Below are positions 9,915 to 21,465 of a stretch of 64,000 nucleotides of DNA, piece by piece. This DNA is from Diphasiastrum complanatum. Its lineage: Eukaryota; Streptophyta; Lycopodiopsida; Lycopodiales; Lycopodiaceae. Location of the stretch: positions 53,609,538 through 53,673,537 of the forward strand of contig CM055103.1 in the NCBI GenBank assembly GCA_029204225.1, written 5' to 3'. Numbering within the stretch: position 1 is the stretch's first letter; the number at the start of each line of letters is the position of its first letter. Under the pieces are notes generated by a model that worked only from the letters and a program-made list of their open reading frames with translations, was not told the origin of the DNA and made no database searches. The translations under genes and the position numbers were made by a program.

Positions 9915-10526
9915 TCATCTCGCTCTGTCTCTGTGGATCTGCATGCCTAGAGAGAAGTGAGCTTCGTCCAGATCAATCATGTCAAACTCAGAAAACAATC
10001 TAAATGGTTTTCTAGTCTGTTTACCAACTAGACAGTCTTGACAGACATGTAACTTGACTTTATCACGAGGATAGTCTAGATCAAGAACAATAGAATGTCT
10101 AGAAATTTGTTGTACAACAGCATGATTCAAGTGACCAAGTCTATAATGCCAAAGTAAACTTTTATTTGCATGAATAGAAGTACTGAGCGCCTGACTAGAG
10201 ACAGAAAAGCAATGACTTAATCTATACATATATCCATGCCTCTTTCCGAGTGCTAGGATCTTGCCTGTCCTATCAACTACTTTGCACTGATCACATTCGA
10301 ATTCTACTTTATGTCCTAGATCTGTGATTCTGCTTACAGAGAGCAAATTTGTAGATAAATTGGGTACATACAGGACTTTAGAAAGTAGCTTAGATTGATC
10401 ATTCGCAAAGCTCAATCTCACAGTACCTTCACCTTTAATAGCTTGTGTGCTATTATTGCCAAGGTGAACATATTTGGTGGTACTGTAGGGTGTATAGGAC
10501 TCAGAACAACCAATGAGATTGGTCAT
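9915..10526 (-). pseudogene. Copia-A protease tail and GAG-pre-integrase
   Basis: This 203-codon frame shows the Copia protease flap/C-terminal region (VLYVPNLSTNLLSVSRI) and the HHCC GAG-pre-integrase zinc domain (LLWHYRLGHLNHAVV, then CQDCLVGKQTRKPF). After LFSEFD it jumps to LDEAHFSLGMQIHRDR, a piece normally found late in RT. So integrase and the RT core are deleted with the join still in frame. The protease active-site Asp lies upstream in a broken segment (SSDSSQFLDFGAT near 10,560). Confidence 0.8.
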
Positions 10527-10913
10527 ATGTTGAGTGGCACCGAAATCTAGGAACTAAGAACTGTCGCTGGATGCTCCTTGATGGCTGGTCATGAAGGCAT
10601 CATGATTCGTTTTTTGAATAGGCTATGGAGCTTCTGTAGCTACATTTGCCACTTGATTCGATTGCCCCTTGCTGTTGTTCTTTGCGTGTAGTATCCGGCA
10701 GTCTTGAAATTCATGGTTGTTTCGTTTGCAATATCTGTAGAACAGCTTCTTCTTTGTCTACGGATTCGACTGTTCTTTGTGCTGTGCTGGTTCCTGGTCT
10801 TGCTTCGATTGCTTCGGGCCTTTCTTCTTCTTCTGCTTAGTCATGTTCTTGTTGGTGTACAAAGCGTGAGAATCAACTGAGGACCTAGAGGCTTCATTCC
10901 TTCGCGTGTCTTC

Positions 10914-11374
10914 CTACAACAACATTGTAATGACTCTCGAAAGAGTCAGCTCTGGATGTGTCGTGATGATCATCACCCAACTGTCGTATGAGGTTGGCAA
11001 GCTTGTAAGCAGTTGCATCATTGCGTCTTGATCGTCTATGATAGATCCAACAACGGCCATTTGCTTCAGCAGGTTCTTGAATTGATTGATATAATTCTGA
11101 AGGGAATCACCATTCGCCATCTTGAGGGAGTAAAATTTCTTCATGAGATTTAGCTTGGAAGCTATTTCTCGCACTTTGTATAATGTGCTCAAGATGTCCT
11201 AAACTTCTTTGGATGTCTGCCGATCTGAGTATCTGAAATGTTGAGGATGATCAACGCGAATGCTTTGCCATCCTTCAGCTTCCATCTGGCGATTGCTGCG
11301 TCGTCAGCTTCGGGTTTTCCTTCTACACCTGTAACAACGTCATACAATGCTTTAGCCATTAGCACTGTTTTCAT
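10914..11374 (-). pseudogene. Copia-A gag
   Basis: Two minus-strand frames make up the UBN2-type gag of Copia. 11374-11189 reads VLMAKALYDVVTGVEGKP and WKLKDGKAFALIILNISD. After a stop, 11192-10914 reads STLYKVREIASKLNLMKKF, MANGDSLQNYINQFKNL and LTSLPTSYDSWVM. Gag forms the particle that packages element RNA. A zinc-knuckle remnant lies downstream near 10,700. Broken by a stop and by indels. Confidence 0.8.
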
Positions 11375-11581
11375 CTTAAATTTTCACAGATGGTAATTGG
11401 CTCCATCAAGCTTGTCCATGATAGGACTGGCTTTCCCTTGGGAATCCATGTGGAAGATTAGTCTAGGTGATAGAAAAAACTATCAATGACTTAAGTATGA
11501 AAATATGGCGTTAAGAAGACAATTACTCTATCAGCTAGTAGAGTCTCGTTACTGTGGAAGCTTATCAGACTATAGAAATTA

Positions 11582-11593
11582 GCTCTGATACCA
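11582..11593 (-). other. Copia-A primer binding site
   Basis: The minus strand reads TGGTATCAGAGC, complementary to the 3' end of initiator-Met tRNA, directly inside the 5' LTR boundary at 11594. It is the minus-strand DNA priming site. Confidence 0.9.
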
Positions 11594-12785
11594 TGTTGGG
11601 AAAGAGAGGTGTGAGAAACGAAAATAGCTCGAAAAGAAACGAACACAAAAAGAAGCAAATTCGAAACTCGAAAAAGAAACGAACTCGAACGAAAAGTGTT
11701 CGTGCAAAGCGGAATAAGCTATCTCACTCTTTTCTTAAGCATGACTACGCCGATCAGACTCGAACAGAATGTTAGTGATAGAAATCACATTTGATCTGAT
11801 TACGTAGCCAAACATTAAGCAACAAAACATCAAAAGATAATTTGTCGCGAACAGCTAGACAAATTATTAGTCACGAATAATTCGCGAAGAGCTAGACTGA
11901 GCTCGACTGATAATCAGTCGCGAATTAGTCACGAAAGGCAAGACTAAATATTAGTCGTGAACAACTAGACTGATAATAATTCATGAAGAGCAGACTACCG
12001 GATTAAGCAATAAGAAAGTCAGACAGAATGTAGAAAAGCATTGCAATATTGACACAAATCTAGACGTAGAACAAACAGTTGTAATCAGATTAAGTATAGC
12101 ACAATATATAGGTCAATAATGCAGGTGAGCACAAGATAATAGCGGACGAAACCGCGTGCTTCACAAAGCTAATCACACAATCTGCAAAGGTGATAAACCT
12201 ATTACTTACAATACAGACCTGGAAGAAAAAAAAAATCGATGCGCGAAAGCATCTACAATGTCTGTGGCTAATTATCAGCGATGTTTTGCTCTGATGTTGT
12301 TATACATGTTATTGAATACGCAGATGGTATCCAATATATATACATAATTTTTACAGGTGTGTAGATGAAGAAAGTGCAAAGTGGATGTGTTGTCTGTGGG
12401 AGATCATGGGTGGTTGCTGTTGTTGTCAAATCTGATTGCACCGTTGCATGGGATGAGCGTGAGAAGGTCATGACGTCAGTCTTCGCTGAAATTAACGTTG
12501 ATGAAAATGCGAAAAATGCGAAACTCTGACAAATGCCTTAAAAACTAATTTACAGGGTACCTTCACTTTTCCATAAGGGCACCTTTGGCATTTGTAGGGT
12601 AGTGTCATCCTTTTTGCCTTTTTCGCCTGTGGAAGTTTACTTGTATGCAGATAGTCGCGTTTTATTTATTTGTCTTATTTTATATCTAAATATGCAGACT
12701 GTACGACAACACAAAAAAAATACAGTAGCATGAATGGAGGCAGATTAATATAGGATTTAGGAGAGTACAGGAGATAAATCCAACA
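11594..12785 (-). repeat. Copia-A 5' LTR
   Basis: The 1,192-base LTR is bounded by TG (11594) and CA (12785) in plus orientation. It is homologous to the split 3' LTR at 6688-9056. From about 11840 to 12000 it holds degenerate repeats built on tagtcgcgaa and agctagac. A TATA-like stretch ccaatatatatac lies at about 12330. The flank after 12785 is Gypsy-2. Confidence 0.9.
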
Positions 12786-12807
12786 CAATGTGGAGGACGT
12801 TGTTCGT

Positions 12808-13179
12808 TTATTCATAGCCCGCATAGTATGTGGGCTCTGGTGCTACTGGTTTTGCTTCTGATTTGACCCATTCAGCCAAAAGGCCTTTAGCTTGTGGCGC
12901 AATCCATAGTAGTTCTCTGAGGAATAAACTAACACGGCTTGCTAGCAGGCTTGTGAGCACTTCAGTGCGCGGTTCCTCGGGCTCCACCATGTGGAATGGT
13001 GGTTCGTGATGGTGTAACTGATTTTTCTGATCAATACGTAATGGTGAGCTCGCTTGTGGTACTGGTTCTTCAGCAATAGGAGGTTCTTCATGTATGTCTC
13101 TCGCTTGATCTTTTTCCTCCTCTTGCGCTTTCTGCACCCAATGGCATATCTTCTGATATTGTCTTCCTTCTTCCCTCAC
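12808..13179 (-). pseudogene. Gypsy-2 post-gag linker
   Basis: The 123-codon frame (KICHWVQKAQEEEKDQARD) is acidic and proline-rich and has no catalytic motif. In many plant Gypsy elements a linker of this type lies between gag zinc knuckles and protease. Its upstream part (left arm of the inverted repeat) is also present in inverted copy on the other side. Function unknown. Confidence 0.5.
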
Positions 13180-13365
13180 ATTAGGATATGGTCCTGTAGC
13201 TTAGGGTTGATCTTCTGATACTGATTCCATTTTTAATGGAATCAGATAAAAATGGAATCAGTATCAGAAGATCAACCCTCAACTACAGGACCATATCCTA
13301 ATGTGAGGGAAGAAGGAAGTCAATATCAGAAGATATGCCATTGGGTGCAGAAAGCGCAAGAGGAG
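13117..13365. repeat. 249-bp near-perfect inverted repeat
   Basis: Arms of 118 bases (13117-13234 and 13248-13365) are complementary with only three mismatches, separated by 13 bases. Inside the centre, tgattccatt and aatggaatca form a second, smaller hairpin. It lies within Gypsy-2, where the minus-strand reading of the left arm continues the coding frame and the right arm is the inverted copy. This is a foldback duplication, most simply from template switching during replication or repair. Confidence 0.95.
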
Positions 13366-14951
13366 TCACTTCCTTCCATTTTTGTGCTCACGTGACGGCT
13401 AACACTGGGGCGTGGAAGTGTTGCTTTTTTGCTGGTATCCCTACGGGAACTGTTGTTGATTTCACTGCAACAAAATTTAATGGTGCCATATCCACATTCT
13501 CGGCAGAAGGATGTATATTGTCCCTTGTAAGGACATTCCGCAATTCTATGTCCTTCTCCGCAACCATAATAGCCGTAATTCCTCCCACCTTGATGATGAG
13601 ATTGAGCTGCATAGGTCGTATAATATTTAGTAATGGCAGGATCCATAAATGGCTCGTCCGGCCCATACCATTGCTGCTGCTCAGGTTGAGGTGGTGATGG
13701 TACTTTGTGCTCCGTTGCTGTCAAGCTCACATGGGCCTCTTGCTGATTGGTTGGCCCTGGTGGTGCAGGTAAGGCCATGTGCTGCTGATTGTTTGGTGCA
13801 CCATACCTTGGTGCCCCTTGATGATATGGATAGGAGTTCTGATAAGGACTCCTCTTCTGCTGGATGATTCGGGGGTTAAATGGCAAAAGGCCGTCTCATG
13901 AGATGATGCATTGCACAGATGGCAAAACCTTTGTGTCAGTCGTAGATTTTGCTTTAGGACTGGACACTCATTCGTTGTATGATTTTGTGTGCAAATTGAG
14001 CACCATACATTTTCATGGCGGGGATACTACGGCTGGCTTTGATCCTGAGGATTTGATGTTGTTGCTATGCTCTTGCAAGGCCTTCAATTTCTGATCAAAC
14101 TGAACCGTAAGTTGCTCCATATGCTGTTTGTGTAATTTGGTCATTTGTTCCAACAACAGCTCTGCGGACAAATTGGAAGTGTTGGATGATGATGATGCTA
14201 CCAAGGGAGTTGGAATATCTGTGGTTGGATACTCATCGTAAGATCCATCACCCTCTTCCCTGATGGCATATTCCATTGCCTCTTGCAAAGTAGCGTACTG
14301 CTCTTGTCGTTTCAGCTCTCTTCTGATGCTACGTGGTAACCCCGCGAGGAACCAAATAATCACTGCATGATTGGGAGTTAGGTCTACATTGGATCGCAAA
14401 TGTTTGACCCGCTCGATATAATCCCTGACCCTTTCTCTTTTTTCCATTTTGACTTTGCTCAACAGGGGAAATGGGTATTCCAAGAATTTTTTTGATTTAA
14501 AACGTGTGATGAGAGCCGCCTTAACGGCTTCCCAGGTGGCTTTTTCTTCTTCCAACAGGTTGAAGTACCAATCTTGTGCCACTTCCACTAGAGACATTGG
14601 GAACAACATCAATTTTTTCGCAGGTGTCCGATCGCCATAGATCTCGCAGGCTTGCTCATAGATCTGGAGGAATCCGATGGAATCTGATGATCCATTATAT
14701 TTTGGAATCTCCATTTGTGGTGCCCTCATGACTTATTGCAATGGTGCGACAGGTACGGGTTGACCCATTGGTGCTGGTTCTGGCTCTGCCTCAATTTGCG
14801 TAGCTACTACCCTAGGAAGGTTTGGTGTTTGATTTACTGCTCTTCTTGCGATTGATCGTCCGGATCTCATATTCATTTGGCAACATGGTCCAAGTATGTT
14901 GGATCTTGCTGGTACAGTTGTTTGCAATTTGGATCTTATGGATCTGATCAA
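13326..14951 (-). pseudogene. Gypsy-2 gag (Retrotrans_gag)
   Basis: The frame opens at 14951 (MIRSIRSKLQTTV), crosses one stop at 14733-14735 and continues MRAPQMEIPKYNG to 14013. The capsid region is clear (FLQIYEQACEIYGD, WYFNLLEEEKATWEAVKAAL, RVRDYIERVKHLR, FLAGLPRSIRREL). A frameshift near 14,015 leads into another frame with two zinc knuckles (CSICTQNHTTNEC; CHLCNASSHETAFC). A third frame (13886-13326) is Pro/Gln-rich and carries CGEGHRIAEC. Gag forms the particle and binds RNA. The lesions, plus the foldback downstream, make it inactive. Confidence 0.8.
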
Positions 14952-15795
14952 TTTGATAGGCCGATAGTGAGAAATCAGGCCTCTTACGATAGTTTTTCCT
15001 TGATAATTTTTTATTTCTTGTACTGATTGATCTGAGATTTTGACAGTAGCTGGATCTAGTGCAGATGTATCTGTTGATCTAGTCTGTGAGAGTTACTCAT
15101 GCGAGGGTTGGTTGTGAGAGGGTTTTTTCATTGATTTTCGGTCAAAAACTTGATTTTTCTCAAATTACTGGGAAGTAGCACTCGCAAGGATTACAAGAGC
15201 TACATCTGATATAGATCTGACTTTGGAAACCTCTACGAAGGTTAACTCTCGCATAAAGTGAGAATTTCACTGTTTGCGAGGGTTCAAAACCACTATTTCG
15301 GCCTTCACCAATAATCAGTACTAACTCTCACAAACTTCATCATTGATGGAAAATGATATTTAGAATCAATTGGAGTGGTTTGCGAGACTTATTTTGTAAG
15401 TATTTTTTGGATCTTCAAATTTTAGTGATTTTTTAGCATTTAAATCTAATTTTCTACTCACTGGAATCAAACTAACTCTCGCAAACTCTTTTGTGTCTTG
15501 ATCTCACTGAGATGGAACTTCAGAATTCTCTGCGAGGGTTCTTGAACACTGGAACTGAAAATTTTTGTGTCTACAAGGGTTCTGATGGATTTTTTCTCCT
15601 TATTCTGACTAGGAACCTTCGCACTGGCACTTGCACTAGGAACTAACTCTTGCAAGCTTCTTTGTGTCCTTGTCTCACTGAGATGGAACTTCATAGAGCT
15701 CTACGAGAGTTCTTATGAAAATTTGATTTTTTTTGTTTTTTACAAGGGTTTTTATAAAATTTTATGGTTTTTTCTCTGAGTTTTGCAATCTACTT
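14952..15795 (-). repeat. Gypsy-2 leader/LTR region with ~171-bp repeats
   Basis: No gene. The phrase actaactctcrcaaac recurs at about 15320, 15470 and 15641. The last two are followed by a shared block (tcactgagatggaacttca) and lie 171 bases apart. Phrases such as tgcgagggtt also recur. Position upstream of gag suggests 5' UTR or LTR. Confidence 0.5.
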
Positions 15796-15802
15796 GGAAC
15801 TG

Positions 15803-16130
15803 ACCACACAATCATCCTACAAAGTAGAGTATGTTTCAGCAACCAAGATGGCAAACGAGCTTACATGGCTCAAGTAGTTCCTTGACAGACTGGGAGATAA
15901 CTCCAACGAGTCGCAGCTACTATTCATGGATAATACATCCGCCATTCATCTGATGAAGGATCCAGTGTTTCATTCCTGAGAACGAAACACATTGCTATCA
16001 TATATCATCTGATAAGAGATCTGGTTGAGAAAGACAGGCTGAAGACCGAGTTCATTCCAACGAAACAGGTGATGGCTGATATCTTCACGAAGCCTCTCGA
16101 GAAGAAAATTTTTGCATTGTAGGGATGTAG
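15803..16130 (+). pseudogene. Copia RNase H scrap (plus)
   Basis: Frame pieces read SSYKVEYVSATKMANEL, then FLDRLGDNSNESQLLFMDN, SAIHLMKDPVFHS, KHIAIIYHLIRDL and MADIFTKPLEKK. This is the C-terminal RNase H of a Copia close to elements E and F. There is a stop after WLK, and a frameshift after PVFHS. No LTR junction was recognised on its right. Confidence 0.85.
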
Positions 16131-16967
16131 ACCTTTTGTAGTAGTAGTCCTTCCGCCTGTCAACAAGGGTTAGAACGCTGAATAGGTGCCTAACTATGTA
16201 AAGATGCAACTTTTAGATACTTCTCTACTTCCTCCCTTAACTATACTCACCACTAACACTACCCACCATTAACTCTACACCACTAACTAACATTCCACGT
16301 GATTTTAGAGAGAATGTGAAGGGAAGAGAAGACGACATAGAGGGGAGAAGAGAGAAAGGGAGTGAGGGTGGAGGTTAGAAGTAGAGCAAGAGGGAGAGAA
16401 AGAGAGTGAGAGGGGAAGTTAGCTCATTTTCTCATTGTGCATGCTAATAGAGAAACATTAAAAATTAAAACCAAAAACATGTAATCTAGAAAGCAAAAGC
16501 AAACACACAAAGAGCATTAGCAAGTAGTGAATAACAAATGAAGGTGCTTTTCTTCAAAATGGTAGAGTTTTCTCCTTCTCATTAAGCATCCAAAATAGAG
16601 TACAAATGGTGCATTTTCATAAATGGGGAAGGCCCTTGCCCCAAAATTCTATTGGCTAATATGTACATTCATCCTATCCATTCATCTTGGACCCAACTCA
16701 ATCCAAGGGTCCACAAAAAGTACATTAGAAATCACAAGATTCATATGAGTCCAAAATTGGATCCAACTTAAAAAAGTTTAATACTAAGTTCTAATCTTGA
16801 CTTTGGCCTCAAGTTTTATTTGAATTACAAAAGGGCCCGAGTCTATTATTTCTATTTACATTTAACATGCGTGCTCATTGGGCCATGGCCTTATACGCGC
16901 AGGAAGTCATGCCCTCACAACACATCTATTGACCATATTTATTTATTTACACTATGTTGGAATATCC
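16131..16967. other. No gene seen
   Basis: This AT-rich stretch has a purine-rich segment (about 16310-16420). Open frames are short and without domains. It may be Copia LTR or unrelated flank. Confidence 0.5.
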
Positions 16968-17165
16968 CCAACACCGCAACTGCTAATGCAATGAGAGTCC
17001 TGATTGACTGTATTTTGTCAACATGACTAAATATTTCTTGGTAATCCACTCCTTGGGTGAATCCTTTAGCCACCAGTCGTGCTGTTCATTTTGCAATGGA
17101 ACCACTGGAGTTGATCTTTAAAGGTCCACTTGGTGTCGATAACTCTCTTGTGAGTTGGAAAGTCG
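16968..17165 (-). pseudogene. Copia RT N-terminal scrap (minus)
   Basis: The minus strand shows ARLVAKGFTQGVDYQEIFS and IRTLIALAVA, the hallmark start of Copia reverse transcriptase, with an in-frame stop before it. It is cut at 17165-17170 by the end of the Copia-E LTR. The catalytic YVDD is not included. Confidence 0.8.
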
Positions 17166-17169
17166 ACCA

Positions 17170-17505
17170 TGTTGGAAATTAGTGGGTTTGTGTAGAAGTT
17201 GGGAGCGAACTAGATGCGTGGTTCTCTCATGAGTAATCGTCTCGCTTTACTAGCGGACAGTTGGATCTACAAATCCTAGATAGAATTGTCTTTGCATGCA
17301 GGCGGACATGTATTCTGTAATTTCGTCTTGATTGCTTACTAGCATCAGACTACTACACTGTATGTGTGTTCTGTCTCCTCTTGTGTCAAGTATCATCCAG
17401 TAAGTATATAGTCGCTCTTTGTAACTTTCAAGATTAGAGTGATTAACCATCTACAACTAATCAGGAAATTACAAGAGTGGCAGATTAGCCACGATCTAGA
17501 TTGTA
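17170..17505 (-). repeat. Copia-E 3' LTR
   Basis: The plus-strand edge TGTTGG at 17170 matches, in reverse, the CCAACA end of the Copia-F LTR at 24059. Shared blocks include the ctcttgtaat and aagcgagac regions. The other edge near 17505 is estimated by alignment with Copia-F, because no clean TG/CA pair with a polypurine tract stands out. Confidence 0.55.
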
Positions 17506-17821
17506 TCTGCTGACGTCATGCCATCAGATTGGATATTTGTACTTCTGGGTACTTGCAGGATCTTGGCTGGTACTCTTTGGAGCGTGAGGGCAGAAAGTCT
17601 TTCACGACATTTTTCATGTCGCGTTGTTGGTTTCGTTTCCGTCGTCTAATTTTCTCATGCTTGACCGCAAAAAATTCTTGTTTGCAAATCTTTTGCGTTC
17701 ATGTCTTCCCGTCAGGTGTTTGCGAAATTTTCGTGTTTCTTGTCTTCTTGACTTTCGTGTTCGCAAAACCTTTGTCAGGCAGAGGGCTCAAAGCTAGCAA
17801 AGCTTTGTAATCAAAAACGTT

Positions 17822-20633
17822 TTATTTCTTCAGCTCCCTCTCAAAGCATGATAGCTTTACGATCCTGAGACTGCTCCTCTGTCTCTCAAAGAGTCCTTTG
17901 TCCAGGGCTTTGGTGAAGATGCTAGCAACCATGTCTTTCGTTCCGATGAAGGTGGTCTGCAACATCCTCTTTTCAATTAGATCCCTGATCAAGTGGTACT
18001 TGATCGCAATGTGCTTCGTTCTGGAATGAAACACAGGATCTTTCGTCAAGTGTATTGCATAGGTGTTGTCCATCTGCAAGACCAGAGGCTCGTTACTTGT
18101 TTCGCCCAATTCGTCCAAGAACTGCCTTAGCCAGATTATCTCGTTGGCCATCTTCGCTACTGCAATGTACTCTACTTCGTAGGATGACTGGGCTACAACG
18201 GTCTGCTTCTTGCTGACCTAGAGAACTACTGCTCCTGATGCGATGGTGCATCCTCCTGAGATGCTTTTACAGTCGTCCTTGAGAGATGCCCAGCTAGCAT
18301 CGTTGTAGGAAAGTATCCTGAAACCTGTATCACGACAATAGCACAAGCCATAATCTCTCGTTAATTGAAGATATTGCAAAATGCATTTTGCAATCTTCCA
18401 ATGTGTCAAGCCTGGATTCGTGTAGAATTGGCTCATCCTGAATATTGCATAAGCAATATTAGGATGTGTGTTGTCAGCAAGGTACATCAATGATCATATC
18501 AGCTTCCTGTAAGGTGTGAGCTGCATCTGTTCTATCTCTTCCTCAGTCTTCGAACAATCATCATTTGTCAGCACCGTCCCTGCGAGCATTGGAGTATTTG
18601 TTTCTTTGCAGTTCAGCATTCCAAAGTCCTCTAGGATCTTCTGGGTGTATCTGGATTGGTGAAGGTATAACTTATCTCCCTCGTAGTCCCTTTCAATTTG
18701 TAAGCCTAGGTAACACTTGGCTTCTCCCAGATCCACGATCTCGAAATGTTTCGAGATGTCTGTCTTCACCTCAATGATCAACTGTTCACACTTGCAAAGT
18801 ATCAGAGTGTCATCTACATATACAGTCGCAATGATGATCTGCCAATCTGTAACTCTGACATATACATTGGAATCAGCTTGAATCCTAATGATTTCAAGGC
18901 TTGATCTTTTTTTTTGTACCATTGTCGGGCTGATTGTTTCAGACCGTAGATGCTTCTATGCATTCTACATGCATAGTCAGGAAGTAAATTTGAGACATAT
19001 CCTGGGGGTTGATCCATATAGATCTCTTCGTCTAGTTCGCCATGCAAGAATACTATATTCTCATCCACAATGTGGATCCTGAGGTCATAAGCTGTTGCAT
19101 ATGCAAATAACAAACGTAGGGACGAATGTTTAACAATAGGAGAGAAGGTTTCAAAGTAGTCAATACCATATCTCTAAGAGAAACCCTTCACTACCAGTCT
19201 TGCCTTGTATTTTGTCACATTTCCATTTGGTCCGTATTTGAGCTTGAAAACCCATTTGCATTTGACAGTCTTGCATTTATGTGGTAATGGCTGCAACGTC
19301 CATACCTGGTTCTTCCTCATGGACTCCATCTCTTCGTTCATGGCTTGGATCCATCTATCCTTTTCTGGACATTCAATCGCTTCCTCGAAAGTCTGTGGTT
19401 CACCACTGAATCCGCAGAACTCTTCTGATATGGAAGCTGAGCTGTCTGGCACATATCTTACTGGCGCTCTTCGTGATCTTGTCGACCTTCTAGGAGATCC
19501 TCCTGGAACAACTATGCCTTTGCCTTTGTCTGCTCTGCTCGGTCCGGAACCATCTTGCTTTACAAGAACTGTGACAACAGACTGCCTCTCGAATCTTTCT
19601 TCTTCAGATTCGTCGTCTGAATGGGAGACGAGTCAAAAATCTTCATTTTCATATTCGTCCTTTGCTCCCTCTGTCATTGGTGACAAGTCATAATATTGTT
19701 TCTCCAGAACTTCGTAGTTGACAGGATTGTCATTGGCCATTGTCCTGCTCTCATCAAATCTGACATTTCTCACTGTTTTCATAGTGTTCGTGTCTGGCAT
19801 GTAGACTCTGTAGTATGACAAATTGTTGTCATAACCTACCAGAAATCCTTGCTCGGCTTTCTCATCAAGCTTCTTTCGGAGCTTATCAGGAATATGTGCA
19901 TAAGCTGCACAACCAAAGATTCTGACGTGAGATAGGTTGGGCTTTCTACCCCACCATAGCTCATGTGGTGTCGTGTGAGGGACATCAGACTTGCCTGTTC
20001 TGTCTGGATGTATGCGGCTGTAGCTACTACTTCAGCCCACAATACCTTTGGAGCCTTCGAGTAGGCCATCATGCATCTGACTGCTTCCATCAAGGTCCTA
20101 TTCTTTCATTCAGCAACACCATTATGCTGCGGTGTGTAGGCTGCAGTCCTTCTGTGAATGATACCACGATCATTGCAGAAGTCAGTGAAGTAATTCGAGA
20201 TGTGTTCGCCCACTCGATCTGTCCTGATCTGCTTAACCTTGTTGCCTACACATCTCTTAGTCCAATTCACATATTCTATGAATTTATCAAGTGCTTCAGA
20301 TTTATTCTGAATAAAATACACTCTGGCAAATTTGCTATAGTCATCAATGAAGGTTATATAGTACTTTGAACCTCCTACTGAGATCACGTTGAATGGTCCG
20401 CAGATGTCAAAATGCACTAGCTCCAGAATCTTGGTCGTTTAGTAGGAGTCTTTGATGAATGGAGTGCGTGACATCTTGCCCTTCAAACTTGCATCGCAGG
20501 TGGTCGAACTGGTTGCATTCGAGATGCTGACCCCTGTTATTGCTCCATGATGGCTTGCTTGGTAAAGTGCCATTGAGTTCATAGTGAGCACACATCTGTC
20601 TTTTTCACCAGTTTCATCATTTTTCACTGTCAA
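17822..20633 (-). pseudogene. Copia-E integrase-RT-RNase H (8 lesions)
   Basis: On the minus strand the order is a GAG-pre-integrase remnant (20633-20439), integrase (HFDICGPFNVISVGG, FIDDYSKFARVYF, QIRTDRVGEH, YTPQHNGVAE), RT (WVFKLKYGPNGNVTKYK, DEEIYMDQPPGY, YVDDTLILC) and RNase H (YNDASWASLKDD, MANEIIWLRQFLDEL, VFHSRTKHIAIKYHL, IFTKALDKGLF). In-frame stops lie at 18218, 18494, 19174, 19633, 20106 and 20439. Frameshifts lie near 18870 and 20005. The second integrase Asp is in QIRTDRV, where the usual DNGGE has become DRVGE. The protein cannot be made, but its domains are all recognisable. Confidence 0.9.
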
Positions 20634-20640
20634 TCAAGTA

Positions 20641-21015
20641 GAATTGGATAGAAGTGAGTGTTCTGAGGTCTTAGATTTTTCATTTCACACATATTACTGT
20701 CTTTGAGTTGAAAGTAAGTTCCTAGATATCGTGAATATTGAGATTTTGGTGTATTGGACTTATTCTCTCTCTACTCGAGTTTTCTATGCTTGATTTTCTC
20801 TCTCTACCCAAGAGCAGCCTCTTTTTTCCATATTGAACACTTAGAATTATTTCTGACATTCATTTCTCATAGTGAAGAGTTAGATTTTTTCATCAGATGT
20901 ATGCCATTGTGCTCTTGCCTTAGATTTTTCAAGCATAATGTTCTTTGATCAATCTTGTGCAATCACAACACCTCAGTAAGATCCTGTAGGGTGTGTGGTG
21001 AAGTTCACATGTGCT
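20641..21015 (+). repeat. Diverged LTR fragment related to Copia-C LTR
   Basis: Blocks match the 3' half of the Copia-C LTR in order: attgagattttg, ctctctctacccaagagcagc, cttgtgcaatcacaacacct and a closing gttcacatgtg. Similarity is patchy, so it is an old relative. No internal region or primer site follows; Gypsy RT sequence begins at about 21016. Confidence 0.55.
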
Positions 21016-21465
21016 AAAAACTTCACAAGCATTTGCCACAAAATGGAGAACTTATGCCTATAAGGTGATGCCATTCGGACTTTGTAATGCCCCAAGCACC
21101 TTCCAGCGAGTCATGCGAATGACATTCAAAGAGTATTTGTAGAAGTTTCTGGAAATTTTCTTGGACGATCTGTGCCTCTAAACACTTATCCAATCGGAAG
21201 AAGGTACTACAAAAATGTCGTGAATTCCAGATTTTCTTGAATCCAGAAAAATGTCAATTTTGGGTTACACATGGCTTGATTATGGGCCATATAGTATCTA
21301 GACACAGAATAGCCACAGACCTATTGAAAATCAGGATCATTGTTGATCTACCACCATTGGGAACGATCTGCAAGGTCTATATCTTTATGGGTCATGCTAA
21401 CTATTATAGGATTTTCACTCTAGATTTTGCGGAGTTGGCACGACCGATGTACTCGACATCACTTT
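21016..21465 (+). pseudogene. Gypsy RT, C-terminal half (plus)
   Basis: The plus strand shows ATKWRTYAYKVMPFGLCN, APSTFQRVM, then FLEIFLDDLC, which is the Gypsy form of the catalytic YxDD box, and LNPEKCQFWVTHGLIMGHIVS in the next frame. Stops follow KEYL and DDLCL, and there is a frameshift near 21210. The fragment ends abruptly near 21465, where RT sequence of the opposite strand begins. Confidence 0.85.

Larger units (their letters stand above)
6688..12785 (-). mobile_element. Copia-A (minus), interrupted by Copia-B
   Basis: This is a Ty1/Copia element read on the minus strand. The 5' LTR is 11594-12785, the primer binding site is 11582-11593, internal sequence is 9067-11581, the polypurine tract is 9057-9066, and the 3' LTR is 8453-9056 plus 6688-6801, split by Copia-B at 6802-8447. 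The two LTRs align along nearly all of the retained 3' LTR, with scattered substitutions. The left end is truncated, so its own target duplication cannot be checked. Internally it keeps gag, protease and the end of RT but lacks integrase and most of RT, so it is non-autonomous. Confidence 0.85.
12786..15795 (-). mobile_element. Gypsy-2, gag end and leader (minus)
   Basis: This is the 5' part of a Ty3/Gypsy element on the minus strand: leader or LTR (about 14,952-15,795), gag (13,326-14,951), and a post-gag linker (12,808-13,179). Protease and pol are absent here. A 249-bp inverted repeat interrupts the gag-linker join. Copia-A adjoins it at 12,785. Confidence 0.75.
17170..20640 (-). mobile_element. 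Copia-E (minus), 5'-truncated
   Basis: This minus-strand Copia keeps a 3' LTR (about 17170-17505), a 3' UTR (to 17821) and most of pol (17822-20633). Gag, protease and the 5' LTR are missing. It is the same family as Copia-F at 23.1-24.1 kb: RNase H ends, the UTR and the LTR are alignable but in opposite orientation. Its 5' edge at 20640 abuts an unrelated LTR fragment. Confidence 0.8.
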
